Shown in pieces: positions 33,124 to 40,984 of a stretch of 64,000 nt of DNA (positions are counted from its first letter, which is position 1; every line of letters begins with the position of its first letter). The translations under genes were made by a program, and so were the position numbers. The stretch comes from Shimia_B sp038528385 (GTDB lineage: Bacteria > Pseudomonadota > Alphaproteobacteria > Rhodobacterales > Rhodobacteraceae). Under the pieces are notes generated by a model, which saw only the letters and a list, made by a program, of their open reading frames with translations, made no database searches and was not told the origin of the DNA. The stretch spans positions 372,001 through 436,000 of the forward strand of contig JBCBET010000002.1 in the NCBI GenBank assembly GCA_038528385.1. Reading direction: 5' to 3'.

Positions 33124-34604
33124 GCGATCTTGCGAAGATGACCATTGCCGGCGCGCGGGAGGCGTTGCGCGCGGGCGAGGTGAGCGCGGCGGAGTTGACG
33201 GAGGCCTGCCTGACGCAGATCGAGGGCGCGGGCGCGCTCGGTGCCTTTGTCCACCACACGCCCGAGATCGCGCGGGCGCAGGCGGCCGAGGCCGACAAGC
33301 GGATCGCGGGCGGCGACGCGCCCGCCATGTGCGGCATCCCGCTGGGCATCAAGGACCTCTTCTGCACGAAGGGCGTGCCGTCCCAGGCGGCCTCGAAAAT
33401 CCTCGAAGGATTCAAGCCGGAATACGAGAGCACCGTCACCGCGAAGCTCTTCGAGGCGGGTGCGATCATGCTGGGCAAGCTCAACATGGACGAATTCGCC
33501 ATGGGCTCCTCGAACGAGACCTCCGTCTATGGCAACGCGGTCAATCCCTGGCGGGCGGGAAACTCCGACGCCGCGCTGACGCCTGGCGGCTCTTCCGGCG
33601 GCTCGGCGGCCGCGGTGGCGGGCGGGCTCTGCCTCGGCGCCACGGGCACCGATACCGGCGGCTCCATCCGCCAGCCCGCGGCCTTCACCGGGATCACGGG
33701 GCTCAAGCCCACCTATGGCCGTGTGTCGCGCTGGGGGATCGTGGCGTTTGCCTCCTCCCTCGATCAGGCGGGGCCCATGGCGCGCAGCGTCCGCGACTGC
33801 GCCATCATGCTCGGCGCCATGGCAGGCCACGATGCCAAGGATTCCACTTCCGCCGATCTGCCCGTGCCGGATTTCGAGGCTGCGCTCACCGGCGACATCC
33901 GGGGCAAGGTCATCGGCATCCCCAAGGAATACCGCATGGAGGGGATGCCCGCCGAGATCGAGGCGCTCTGGGCCGAGGGCCGCGCGATGCTCGAGGATGC
34001 GGGCGCGGTGATCCGCGACATCTCGCTGCCGCACACGAAATACGCGCTCCCCGCTTACTACGTCATCGCCCCGGCGGAGGCGTCGTCCAACCTCGCGCGC
34101 TACGACGGGGTGCGCTTCGGCCATCGGGCGAAGCTCGACCAGGGCGACGGCATCACGGAGATGTATGAAAAGACCCGCGCCGAGGGCTTCGGCGCGGAGG
34201 TGCAGCGCCGCGTGATGGTGGGGACTTACGTGCTCTCCGCCGGGTTCTACGATGCGTACTACAACCGCGCGCGGAAGGTGCGGGCGATGATCAAGAAGGA
34301 TTTCGACGATGTCTTCGCCGCCGGCGTGGACGCGATCCTGACGCCGGCCACGCCGTCGGCGGCCTTCGAGCTCGGCAAGACGTTCGACGATCCGGTGGAG
34401 ATGTACCTCAACGACGTCTTCACCGTCACCGTGAACCTCGCGGGGCTGCCGGGCATCTCCGTGCCCGCGGGCCTCGACAAGGCGGGGCTGCCGCTCGGGC
34501 TGCAGCTCATCGGCCCGCCCTGGGAGGAGGCGGCGCTTCTGAACACCGCCCACGCGCTCGAACGGGCCGCGGGTTTCACCGCGGAGCCCGGCAAGTGGTG
34601 GTAG
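33120..34604 (+). CDS. gatA: Asp-tRNA(Asn)/Glu-tRNA(Gln) amidotransferase subunit A
   Basis: A 494-residue amidase-signature enzyme releasing ammonia from glutamine for tRNA amidation. The catalytic Lys lies in GIPLGIKDLF and the Ser-cisSer-Lys triad region in TPGGSSGGSAAAVAGG...GTDTGGSIRQPAAFTG. Length and the C-terminal GLPGISVPAGLDKAGLPLGLQLIG are standard. Translationally coupled to gatC. Confidence 0.97.
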   Translation: MSDLAKMTIAGAREALRAGEVSAAELTEACLTQIEGAGALGAFVHHTPEIARAQAAEADKRIAGGDAPAMCGIPLGIKDLFCTKGVPSQAASKILEGFKPEYESTVTAKLFEAGAIMLGKLNMDEFAMGSSNETSVYGNAVNPWRAGNSDAALTPGGSSGGSAAAVAGGLCLGATGTDTGGSIRQPAAFTGITGLKPTYGRVSRWGIVAFASSLDQAGPMARSVRDCAIMLGAMAGHDAKDSTSADLPVPDFEAALTGDIRGKVIGIPKEYRMEGMPAEIEALWAEGRAMLEDAGAVIRDISLPHTKYALPAYYVIAPAEASSNLARYDGVRFGHRAKLDQGDGITEMYEKTRAEGFGAEVQRRVMVGTYVLSAGFYDAYYNRARKVRAMIKKDFDDVFAAGVDAILTPATPSAAFELGKTFDDPVEMYLNDVFTVTVNLAGLPGISVPAGLDKAGLPLGLQLIGPPWEEAALLNTAHALERAAGFTAEPGKWW

Positions 34605-34661
34605 CCCGCGCTGGCAAGGCCGCGCGCGAGCCTGTATGACGCGGAAAACGTGAGGGTCACC

Positions 34662-35309
34662 ATGCGCGTATTCGCAGTTTTCGCTTTTCTGGTCGTGGCG
34701 GCCTGCGCGCCCGCGGTGCCCGATTCCGGGGCGGGCGTGGGCTTTGGCAGCGCCGATGAATTCCGCGCGGCACAGGCGGCGCGCGACGCCGCGCTCACAC
34801 GCTCCATCAGCCGGGACGGCGTGACCAACGTGCCCTCCCCGCCGCCGCCGACGGCCGGTGCCCCGGTGCCCGCCCCCGTGGTGGCCAGCACAGCGACCGA
34901 CACAGCGGAGGCGCGTGCGCCAACGGGCATTTCCGACGAGCAGAACTTCGATGCGGTCTCCGGGCGCGAGACGATCGAAAGCGATGCCGCGCGGCTCGCC
35001 GCGAACCGCGCGGCGTTCGAGGTCGTGGCGCCCACGGCGCTGCCCGCGCGGCGCTCCGAGGGACCCAACATCGTCGAATACGCCCTGCGCACGACGAATG
35101 CCGTGGGGCAGTCGATCTACCGGCGCTCGGGCTTTGCCAATGAGACGCGGCACTTGCGAGCCTGTTCGGAGTTCGCGAGCCCGGACCTCGCGCAGCAGGC
35201 GTTCCTCTCCGCGGGCGGACCGGACCGCGACCGTCGGAACCTCGATCCCGACGGCGACGGCTTCGCCTGCCAATGGGACCCGCGTCCGTTTCGCGTGGTG
35301 GGCAACTGA
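34662..35309 (+). CDS. Lipoprotein with Excalibur-like C-terminal domain
   Basis: About 215 residues from ATG 34662 (a GTG at 34650 would add four). The N terminus is a lipoprotein signal (MRVFAVFAFLVVAACAP). A proline/alanine-rich linker follows (residues about 55-80), and the last ~50 residues resemble the Excalibur calcium-binding domain, including NLDPDGDGFACQWDP. A surface or periplasmic role is inferred. Its stop overlaps the start region of the amidase gene. Confidence 0.78.
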   Translation: MRVFAVFAFLVVAACAPAVPDSGAGVGFGSADEFRAAQAARDAALTRSISRDGVTNVPSPPPPTAGAPVPAPVVASTATDTAEARAPTGISDEQNFDAVSGRETIESDAARLAANRAAFEVVAPTALPARRSEGPNIVEYALRTTNAVGQSIYRRSGFANETRHLRACSEFASPDLAQQAFLSAGGPDRDRRNLDPDGDGFACQWDPRPFRVVGN

Positions 35310-35794
35310 GGGCGCCCATCTGGCATCCGTCGCCCAATTTCGGGCCGCGGCGGGACGGGCTGAGACCGCATCTGATCGTGCTGCACTACACGGCCATGAC
35401 GCCCGCGGCGCGGGCCCTGGACCGGCTCTGCGATCCGCACCACGAGGTTTCCTCGCATTACGTGATCGGAGAGGACGGGACGCTCTGGCAGCTCGTCTCC
35501 GAGGACATGCGCGCCTGGCACGCGGGGGCGGGCAGCTGGGAGGGGCAGGGCGACATCAATTCCCGCTCCATCGGCATCGAGATGGTCAACACCGGCGCGG
35601 AGCCCTATGCCGAGCCTCTGATGGCGACGCTCGAGGCGCTCCTTGCCGATGTCATGGTCCGGTGGCGGATCGCGCCCGAGGGCGTCATCGGCCACGCCGA
35701 CATGGCGCCGGAGCGCAAGATCGATCCCGGCCCGCATTTCGACTGGGCACGGCTCGCGGCCAAGGGGCTTGCACGGTCCGGACGGGGCGCTTAA
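35273..35794 (+). CDS. N-acetylmuramoyl-L-alanine amidase (AmiD-like, Amidase_2)
   Basis: Up to 173 residues: WHPSPNFGPRRDGLRPHLIVLHYTAM, SSHYVIGEDGTLWQLV, RSIGIEMVNTG and VIGHADMAPERKIDPGPHFDW carry the zinc ligands of Amidase_2 (HYT..., HADMAPERKIDPG). Such enzymes cut the bond between MurNAc and the stem peptide. The only in-frame ATG (35273) overlaps the previous gene by 37 bp; a CTG at 35306 that overlaps the previous stop and has GGTGGG five bases upstream is an alternative start. No signal peptide is seen, favouring a role in peptidoglycan recycling. Confidence 0.88.
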   Translation: MGPASVSRGGQLRAPIWHPSPNFGPRRDGLRPHLIVLHYTAMTPAARALDRLCDPHHEVSSHYVIGEDGTLWQLVSEDMRAWHAGAGSWEGQGDINSRSIGIEMVNTGAEPYAEPLMATLEALLADVMVRWRIAPEGVIGHADMAPERKIDPGPHFDWARLAAKGLARSGRGA

Positions 35795-35797
35795 GCG
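35769..35797 (+). promoter_or_regulatory. Candidate sigma-70 promoter of rnpB
   Basis: TTGCAC (35769-35774), a 17-bp spacer and TAAGCG (35792-35797) lie seven bases before the deduced 5' end of RNase P RNA. The -10 box overlaps the stop codon of the amidase gene. The placement is inferred from consensus and spacing only. Confidence 0.45.
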
Positions 35798-35803
35798 CAG
35801 GGC

Positions 35804-36179
35804 GCGCGGGGGGCTGGATGGCCGCTTGTGGCGCGTCGGTTTCGACCACGCCCGCGAGAGGAAAGTCCGGACTCCACGAGGTGACGGTGCCGGGTAACGC
35901 CCGGCGGGGGAGACCCCAGGGAAAGCGCCACAGAAATCAGACCGCCCGGCATGCCGGGTCAGGGTGAAACGGTGGGGTAAGAGCCCACCGCCGGGCTGGC
36001 AACAGCGCGGGCACGGCAAGCCCCACCGGGAGCAATGCCGAATAGGGATCCCGCCGGGCGCCTCGCCTTGGGGTCCGGGTAGGCAGCTAGAGATGTCTGG
36101 CGACAGGCATCCCAGAGGAATGGTCATCCATCCGCGCGCGAGCGCGGGGGACAGAATCCGGCTTATAGGCCACCCGCGC
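35804..36179 (+). ncRNA. rnpB: RNase P RNA (bacterial class A)
   Basis: The region holds the universal conserved blocks of RNase P RNA: GAGAGGAAAGTCCGGACTCC near the 5' side, GGTAAGAGCCCACCG in the middle, and ACAGAATCCGGCTTATAGG near the 3' end. The termini pair (GCGCGGGGGG at 35804 with CCACCCGCGC ending 36179) to form helix P1, which sets the boundaries within a few bases. This catalytic RNA trims tRNA 5' leaders. The RNA begins only 10 bp after the amidase stop. Confidence 0.96.
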
Positions 36180-36229
36180 ACCTGCAAGCCTTCGATGCCA
36201 ACGACGCCTGAGCCGATGGTGCCAACGGG

Positions 36230-37087
36230 CTACTCGGGCTTTTGGCCCACCGCCACGAGGAGCGTGCAGGGCCCCCGAAAACCATCCTCGGTCTCGTAAC
36301 CGCGCAGTGTCTCGAGCACCTCGTCCCAGGCTGCTGCCTTTGCGTCCTCATCGAGGGCCGCGAGCATCTGGTGGAGCGCGCCAAACGACTCCTTTTCGAA
36401 GCGAAGGCACTCCTCTGCACTTCCCAGGACGAGGGGCGCATCGATCTTTTTGACGCGGACGTTCTCGAGACCCACCGAGGCAAAGAGCCGATCGATCGTC
36501 CCTTCGTCGCCAAGGCTGAATGGGCCTGGTTGTTCAGGGGCTGGCGCAGGCAGATTGGCGTGGCGCCGGATGACGCCCACTGGCCCTGAGAAGAAACCGT
36601 TTTCTGGGCCCGTCGCATAAACGATCGCGCCGACATGGCCGCCGGGCTTGATTGCTTTTATCTGCGCCTTCAGTGATGCGACCTTGTCGGGAAAGTAAAT
36701 CAGGCCCACGCGCGAAAAGACCGCGTCAAAGGGATCTCCGGCAAGGTTTACGTCCTCGCCATCGGCAAGTTGCGCCGATGCATGGCCGAGCCCCGCGGCC
36801 TCGAAATTCCTATTTGCCAGCTGCACCAGCTCTTTTGAGAAGTCGGTGGACACAACGGTTCCAGCGGCTCCCACGCGTTTGGCGGATTGAATGGCCTCCT
36901 GCCCGGAGCCACCAGCGACATGGAGCACGGCATCGCCGTCCCCCACCTGAGCCATGTCGAGCATGGTTTCCGTCGCAGGGCCAAGCCAAGCGTCGAGCAC
37001 AGGCCCCCAGTCGTTCCAGTGCTGTGCGACAGCGTCCCATTGGGTGCGCGTGGTTTCCTTGAAGCTTTGGGCATCGAAAGTAGTCAT
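36230..37087 (-). CDS. Class I SAM-dependent methyltransferase
   Basis: A 285-residue UbiE/Methyltransf_11-like protein. Motif I reads DAVLHVAGGSGQEAIQSAKRVG (residues about 53-74), followed by VVSTDFSKELVQLA (acidic residue binding the ribose of SAM) and FDAVFSRVGLIYFPD (motif post-I/II). Acceptor unknown. The gene is visibly less GC-rich than its neighbours and is divergent from a HxlR regulator, with which it probably forms a transferred regulatory pair placed directly after rnpB. Confidence 0.88.
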   Translation of the reverse strand: MTTFDAQSFKETTRTQWDAVAQHWNDWGPVLDAWLGPATETMLDMAQVGDGDAVLHVAGGSGQEAIQSAKRVGAAGTVVSTDFSKELVQLANRNFEAAGLGHASAQLADGEDVNLAGDPFDAVFSRVGLIYFPDKVASLKAQIKAIKPGGHVGAIVYATGPENGFFSGPVGVIRRHANLPAPAPEQPGPFSLGDEGTIDRLFASVGLENVRVKKIDAPLVLGSAEECLRFEKESFGALHQMLAALDEDAKAAAWDEVLETLRGYETEDGFRGPCTLLVAVGQKPE

Positions 37088-37197
37088 GTCGTGTTCTTAT
37101 CCTCTTGGTGCTATAAGTGGCCCGCAGGCGTGGGCGCGGTGGCCCTGCAGACCTATGGGTAGGAGCCACGCTGCGTGTCGCGTACCCCCACGAATAG

Positions 37198-37239
37198 GTG
37201 TGAGTCTGGGGCCGCTCTAGTTCAGAATGCGAACTGGCT
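37198..37239. promoter_or_regulatory. Operator-like inverted repeat upstream of HxlR gene 2
   Basis: A left arm ending GAGTCTG (to 37208), a 14-bp spacer and CAGAATGCGAACTGGCT (37223-37239) repeat the layout seen before the first HxlR gene (23515-23557): 14 of the 17 right-arm bases are identical and the spacer length is the same. An internal AGTTC-N7-GAACT palindrome (37219-37235) overlaps it. Likely regulator-binding site in the divergent methyltransferase/HxlR promoter region. Confidence 0.6.
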
Positions 37240-37283
37240 TGGCCGCACAGCTTGGGGTGCTGTTTGCCAAGGGAGGTGTGCTT

Positions 37284-38012
37284 ATGTCGAGCAAGTCCTA
37301 CGGAATGGTTTGCCCCATCACCCATGCCTGCGAAATTCTCGAGCCTCGATGGACGATGCCGATCCTGACGGAGATGTGGGCCGGAAACACGCGCTTCAAC
37401 GACATCCGGCGATCAGTGGGAAACATCTCGACAGCACTGCTGTCGCGGCGCTTGAGGGAGCTTGAGACCCACGGCCTGGTCGAGCGTAGAGAGGATCCCG
37501 TATCCGGGCAGGTTGAGTACCATCGTACTCCTGCAGCCGTTGACCTCGAGCCGGCCTTGCATGCCCTTGCCGAATGGGCGCAGCGCAACATCGAGGCGCG
37601 CGACGCGCTGCGGGACATGGATGTCTCCACACTGATGTGGAAAATGCGGTCGCTGATCTTGCCTGAAGAGCTTCCACACCGCCAGGTCGTGATCCAGTTT
37701 CACTTCTCGGATCCAGACCTTTCCTACGACACATACTGGGCTGTGATACGCCCGGGGCACACCGTGGAGATGTGCAGCGACATCCCCGGTTTCGAAATCG
37801 ATCTTTACGTCGAAACCTCGAAAGTTTCCCTGACGTCCGTGCTTCTTGGCCGATCGACCGTCTCGCGCGAGGTCGAGGCGGATCGGATGCATTTGATGGG
37901 CGACGCGGCGCTCTCGCGGTCCATGCAGGACTGGCTGTCCATTAGCGAATACGCTGGCCGGAGCGGCATTCGGCTCCTCGATGTGAGCGGATCCGAGGCC
38001 GTGCAATCATAG
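37284..38012 (+). CDS. HxlR-family transcriptional regulator (paralogue 2)
   Basis: A 242-residue regulator starting MSSKSYGMVCPITHACEILEPRW, with the HxlR winged helix in the first 100 residues (LLSRRLRELETHGLVERREDP) and a long C-terminal SCP2-like domain. It is about half identical to the HxlR protein at 23606 over its whole length. GGGAGG upstream supports ATG 37284 over an earlier frame start. It probably controls the divergent methyltransferase gene and itself. Confidence 0.9.
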   Translation: MSSKSYGMVCPITHACEILEPRWTMPILTEMWAGNTRFNDIRRSVGNISTALLSRRLRELETHGLVERREDPVSGQVEYHRTPAAVDLEPALHALAEWAQRNIEARDALRDMDVSTLMWKMRSLILPEELPHRQVVIQFHFSDPDLSYDTYWAVIRPGHTVEMCSDIPGFEIDLYVETSKVSLTSVLLGRSTVSREVEADRMHLMGDAALSRSMQDWLSISEYAGRSGIRLLDVSGSEAVQS

Positions 38013-38060
38013 TGCGGGGACGCAACCGCGCCGGACTGGCCGGTCTCTTGCGCAGAACGG

Positions 38061-38089
38061 TTGACTCGGGCGCTCACCGAAGTAATACG
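38061..38089 (+). promoter_or_regulatory. Candidate sigma-70 promoter of rpmG
   Basis: TTGACT (38061-38066), 17 bp, AATACG (38084-38089) is a near-consensus housekeeping promoter located 50 bp before the rpmG start codon. It is the best promoter match I noticed in the window. Confidence 0.6.
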
Positions 38090-38138
38090 CGCCTCTCAGG
38101 ATTGCACCGGGCGGGTTCGCCCGACGAGGAGAAAACCG

Positions 38139-38306
38139 ATGGCGAAGCCCACCACGATCAAGATCCGGCTCAACAGCACCGCGGGCACGGGCCACTTCTA
38201 CGTGACGAAGAAGAACGCACGCACGATGACCGAGAAGATGGTCATCAAGAAGTACGACCCCGTCGCGCGCAAGCATGTCGATTACAAGGAAGGCAAGATC
38301 AAGTAA
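38139..38306 (+). CDS. rpmG: 50S ribosomal protein L33
   Basis: A 55-residue basic protein (MAKPTTIKIRLNSTAGTGHF...KKNARTMTEKMVIKKYDPVARKHVDYKEGKIK in the family order). It lacks the zinc-binding cysteine pairs, so it is the C- (zinc-free) form. GAGGAGA lies just upstream, a strong promoter precedes it and a perfect terminator follows, giving a monocistronic unit. Confidence 0.97.
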   Translation: MAKPTTIKIRLNSTAGTGHFYVTKKNARTMTEKMVIKKYDPVARKHVDYKEGKIK

Positions 38307-38330
38307 GCCTGCCTTGTATATCCCCGAAAG

Positions 38331-38357
38331 AGCCGCGCTTCGAAGCGCGGCTTTTTT
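38331..38357 (+). terminator. Rho-independent terminator of rpmG
   Basis: The 22-bp palindrome AGCCGCGCTTC/GAAGCGCGGCT (38331-38352) is followed by a T-run to 38357, about 25 bp after the rpmG stop. Confidence 0.92.
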
Positions 38358-38377
38358 CGTTTCAAGGGACCCCTGTC

Positions 38378-38803
38378 ATGGCCACTTGCCCCTATTGTGA
38401 GACCGCCGCCGCAGAGCACGACACCTGCCGCGCCTGGGAGACGGAGAGCCTGGTCGTCCTCGCCGATCATCGTCCGATCCGCGACGGCCACGTCCAGATC
38501 ATCACGCGCGCGCACCATGAGGCTTTCGATGGCCTGCCCGCACCGCTGGCCGCGGAGATGGTCGCGCTGGGCCAGCGCGTCGCGCGCGTGCAGAAGGCGC
38601 CTTACGGTGTCAAACGGGTGGGCTTCGTCTTCACCGGCAACGAGGTGGCGCATGTCCATGCCCATGTCCTGCCGCTCCATGCCAGCGATGACATCACGTC
38701 GGCCCGGTACGGCACCGGCGCGGCGACGTATGCGTCTATACCGGACAAGGCCGCGGTTGCCACGCGGCTGCACCGCGCCCTCGCCGTGCAGTCCGATGGC
38801 TGA
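38378..38803 (+). CDS. HIT-family protein
   Basis: A 141-residue histidine-triad protein. The active-site motif HVHAHVLPLH (residues about 92-101) follows GFVFTGNEVA. The N terminus has two cysteines (CPYC) and a histidine that may bind zinc. HIT proteins hydrolyse nucleoside phosphoramidates or dinucleotides; the substrate is unknown. The next gene starts eight bases before this stop. Confidence 0.9.
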   Translation: MATCPYCETAAAEHDTCRAWETESLVVLADHRPIRDGHVQIITRAHHEAFDGLPAPLAAEMVALGQRVARVQKAPYGVKRVGFVFTGNEVAHVHAHVLPLHASDDITSARYGTGAATYASIPDKAAVATRLHRALAVQSDG

Positions 38804-39281
38804 GTTCCTGATCCGCACGGCCACCCCGGCTGACACGCTGGCCGTCGACGCGCTTCTCGGGCGCAGCTACCCGCGCCTGCTCAAGGCCGATTACCCGCCC
38901 TCCGTGCTCGTCGCGGCGATCCCGGCCATGGCGCGGGCGCGCCCCTCTCTCATGGCCTCCGGCACCTATTACCTGGCGCTGGAGGACGGGGCCGTTCTCG
39001 GGGCGGGCGGCTACACGCCGAACCGCAGGCGGGCGGGCTGGGGCGATGTCCGCCACGTCGTCACCGATGACCGCCACCTGCGCCGCGGCATCGGGCGGGC
39101 GCTCATGGAGCATACCTTCGCCCGGGCGCGGTCCGTGGGGCTCGGCGCGCTCGAATGCTGGGCCACGCTGACGGCGGTGCCGTTCTACGAGGCGGTGGGC
39201 TTCGAGACGGTGGAGCCCATGGTCGTACAGCTACAGGGCGCGATCAGTTTCCCGGCCATGCGCATGCAGCGTCGGTTGTGA
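38796..39281 (+). CDS. GNAT N-acetyltransferase
   Basis: A 161-residue GNAT domain: IRTATPADTLAVDALL at the N terminus, then VRHVVTDDRHLRRGIGRALMEHTFARARSVG (acetyl-CoA loop RxxGIG) and PFYEAVGFE. It overlaps the HIT gene by 8 bp and the P-loop gene by 4 bp (GTGA), so the three form one coupled unit. Acceptor unknown. Confidence 0.9.
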   Translation: MAEFLIRTATPADTLAVDALLGRSYPRLLKADYPPSVLVAAIPAMARARPSLMASGTYYLALEDGAVLGAGGYTPNRRRAGWGDVRHVVTDDRHLRRGIGRALMEHTFARARSVGLGALECWATLTAVPFYEAVGFETVEPMVVQLQGAISFPAMRMQRRL

Positions 39282-39784
39282 AACGGGCGATGATCATCGG
39301 CCAACCCGCTTCGGGGAAGTCGACACTGGCGCGCCTCCTCGGCGCGCGGACGGGGCTGCCGGTCGGGCATCTCGATCACATCCATCGGCAGCCCGGCTGG
39401 GTCCCGCGGCCAGAGGACGACAAGATCCGGCTCATTCGCGCCGAGGAGGAAAAGCCCGCCTGCATCATCGAGGGCGGGCTCTCGCGCACGTGGGACACCC
39501 GGCTCGCGCGCGCGAACATGCTCGTCTGGATCAATGTGGGCCTCGCGCTGCGGCTCTGGCGCGTTCTGGCCCGGTCCTGGCGCTTCCGGGGCCGGTCCCG
39601 TCCCGACATGACCGCGGGGTGCCCCGAACACTTCGACCGCGACACGCTCGTCTTCCTATGGTTCATCCTGCGCACCTGGCGCCCGGGGCTCCACCGCATG
39701 TGCCGCGTCTTCGCGGCCCGTGACCGCCCCGAGGTGGAGCTTCGCTCCCTCGCTCAGACGCGCGCCTGGCTCGCCGCGCTCTGA
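39278..39784 (+). CDS. P-loop kinase-like protein (FlaR/topology-modulation type)
   Basis: A 168-residue P-loop NTPase starting at a GTG that overlaps the previous stop. Walker A is GQPASGKSTLARLLG (residues about 9-23), followed by GLPVGHLDHIHRQPGWV and IIEGGLSRTWDTRL, a pattern seen in small adenylate-kinase-like proteins annotated as DNA topology modulation (FlaR-like). The true substrate is not known. Confidence 0.85.
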   Translation: MKRAMIIGQPASGKSTLARLLGARTGLPVGHLDHIHRQPGWVPRPEDDKIRLIRAEEEKPACIIEGGLSRTWDTRLARANMLVWINVGLALRLWRVLARSWRFRGRSRPDMTAGCPEHFDRDTLVFLWFILRTWRPGLHRMCRVFAARDRPEVELRSLAQTRAWLAAL

Positions 39785-39813
39785 GCGGCTAGTCTGACAC
39801 GAGGAGGTGCAAC

Positions 39814-40857
39814 ATGGCCGAGCACATGCAGGGGCTCTTGCTGCGCGAGAGCGGGTTCGCCCCAACCGAGGGGTATGTCGGCAATCGGTTGGAACGCCCC
39901 GGGGCCGTGTTGGAGCTCGCGCGTCGGCCCATCCCGCGCCTCAGACCGGGGCAGATCCTGATCCGCACGCGCCGCGCGGCGGTCAATCCCTCCGACATCG
40001 CCTTCGTCCAGGGGTTCTACGGCCAGCCTCGCGTGGCGGGGATGCCGGCGGGCTTCGAAGGCGTGGGACAGGTGGTGGATGCGGGGCCCGGCCTCATGGG
40101 GCGCCTGCTCAAGGGGCGCGACGTGGGCTTTTACGTCTCGCCCCAGGGCTCGGGAAGCTGGGCCGACTACGCCATCACGGAGGCTGCCCTGGCGCTCCCT
40201 CTGAAGAAGGGCGTCTCGGATCGGGACGCCGCGGGGCTCATCGTGAACCCGGTGACGGCGGCGGCCATGCTCGACCTGGTGAAACCGGGCGAGGCGTTCG
40301 TCTTCTCGGCGGCGGCGAGCCAGCTGGGCAAGCTCGTGGCGAGCCTCGCCAGGGACCAGCGCAAGCGCATGATCGCGCTCGTGCGCCGCGACGCGCCGGC
40401 CCGGGCCCTCACGGATCTGGGCGCGCGGCACGTGCTGAACGAAAGCGACGCTGACTTCGATACGCGCCTCGCGGAGGTCTGCCGGGACGCGCGCCCCCGC
40501 ATCTTTCTGGACGCCGTGGCGGGCCCGGGGAGCGCGGCCGTGCACAAGGCCATGGGACCCGGTGCGCGGTGGGTGATCTACGGAAAGCTCGCGCCGGAGC
40601 TGCCCCAGATCCTCGACCCGAGCGAGATGATCTTCGCCGGCAAGGTGATCGAAGGGTTCTGGACGACCGCCTGGGCGCGAGAGACGTCGTATGTGAAGAA
40701 GTTGCGGGTCTTCAACGCGGTGCAGAGCCGTTTCCGGGACGGGCGCTGGACGACGGATGTCGGCGCAGAGCTCCCGCTCGCGCAGGCCATCGACCGGCTG
40801 CCCCAGGCGCTGGCGCAGCCGGACGGCAAGGTGCAGATCGTGACCGCCTCGCCCTGA
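39814..40857 (+). CDS. Zinc-dependent-alcohol-dehydrogenase-like (MDR) oxidoreductase
   Basis: A 347-residue medium-chain dehydrogenase/reductase. The GroES-like N-terminal part has PRLRPGQILIRTRRAAVNPSDIAFVQG and GFEGVGQVVDAGPG. The cofactor part (about residues 150-280) lacks a textbook GxGxxG (it reads VFSAAASQLGKLVAS), so nucleotide binding is of the quinone-reductase type. No structural zinc cysteines are seen. GAGGAGG precedes the ATG. Substrate unknown. Confidence 0.85.
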   Translation: MAEHMQGLLLRESGFAPTEGYVGNRLERPGAVLELARRPIPRLRPGQILIRTRRAAVNPSDIAFVQGFYGQPRVAGMPAGFEGVGQVVDAGPGLMGRLLKGRDVGFYVSPQGSGSWADYAITEAALALPLKKGVSDRDAAGLIVNPVTAAAMLDLVKPGEAFVFSAAASQLGKLVASLARDQRKRMIALVRRDAPARALTDLGARHVLNESDADFDTRLAEVCRDARPRIFLDAVAGPGSAAVHKAMGPGARWVIYGKLAPELPQILDPSEMIFAGKVIEGFWTTAWARETSYVKKLRVFNAVQSRFRDGRWTTDVGAELPLAQAIDRLPQALAQPDGKVQIVTASP

Positions 40858-40935
40858 ACGCGCCGGTCTCCGCGGTGCGGTCGGGCTGGCCTTCGCGCCG
40901 CAGACATCGGCACGCCCCTCGCCACCCGCCGAACG

Positions 40936-40964
40936 AAAAAGGCCGCCCCGAAGGACGGCCTTTT
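40936..40964. terminator. Bidirectional Rho-independent terminator
   Basis: GGCCGCCC (40941-40948), loop CGAA, GGACGGCC (40953-40960), flanked by five A on the left and four T on the right, so it can stop both the MDR gene and the convergent Bax-inhibitor-like gene. Confidence 0.85.
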
Positions 40965-40984
40965 GTCTGGTTCCGGCGGTGCCG

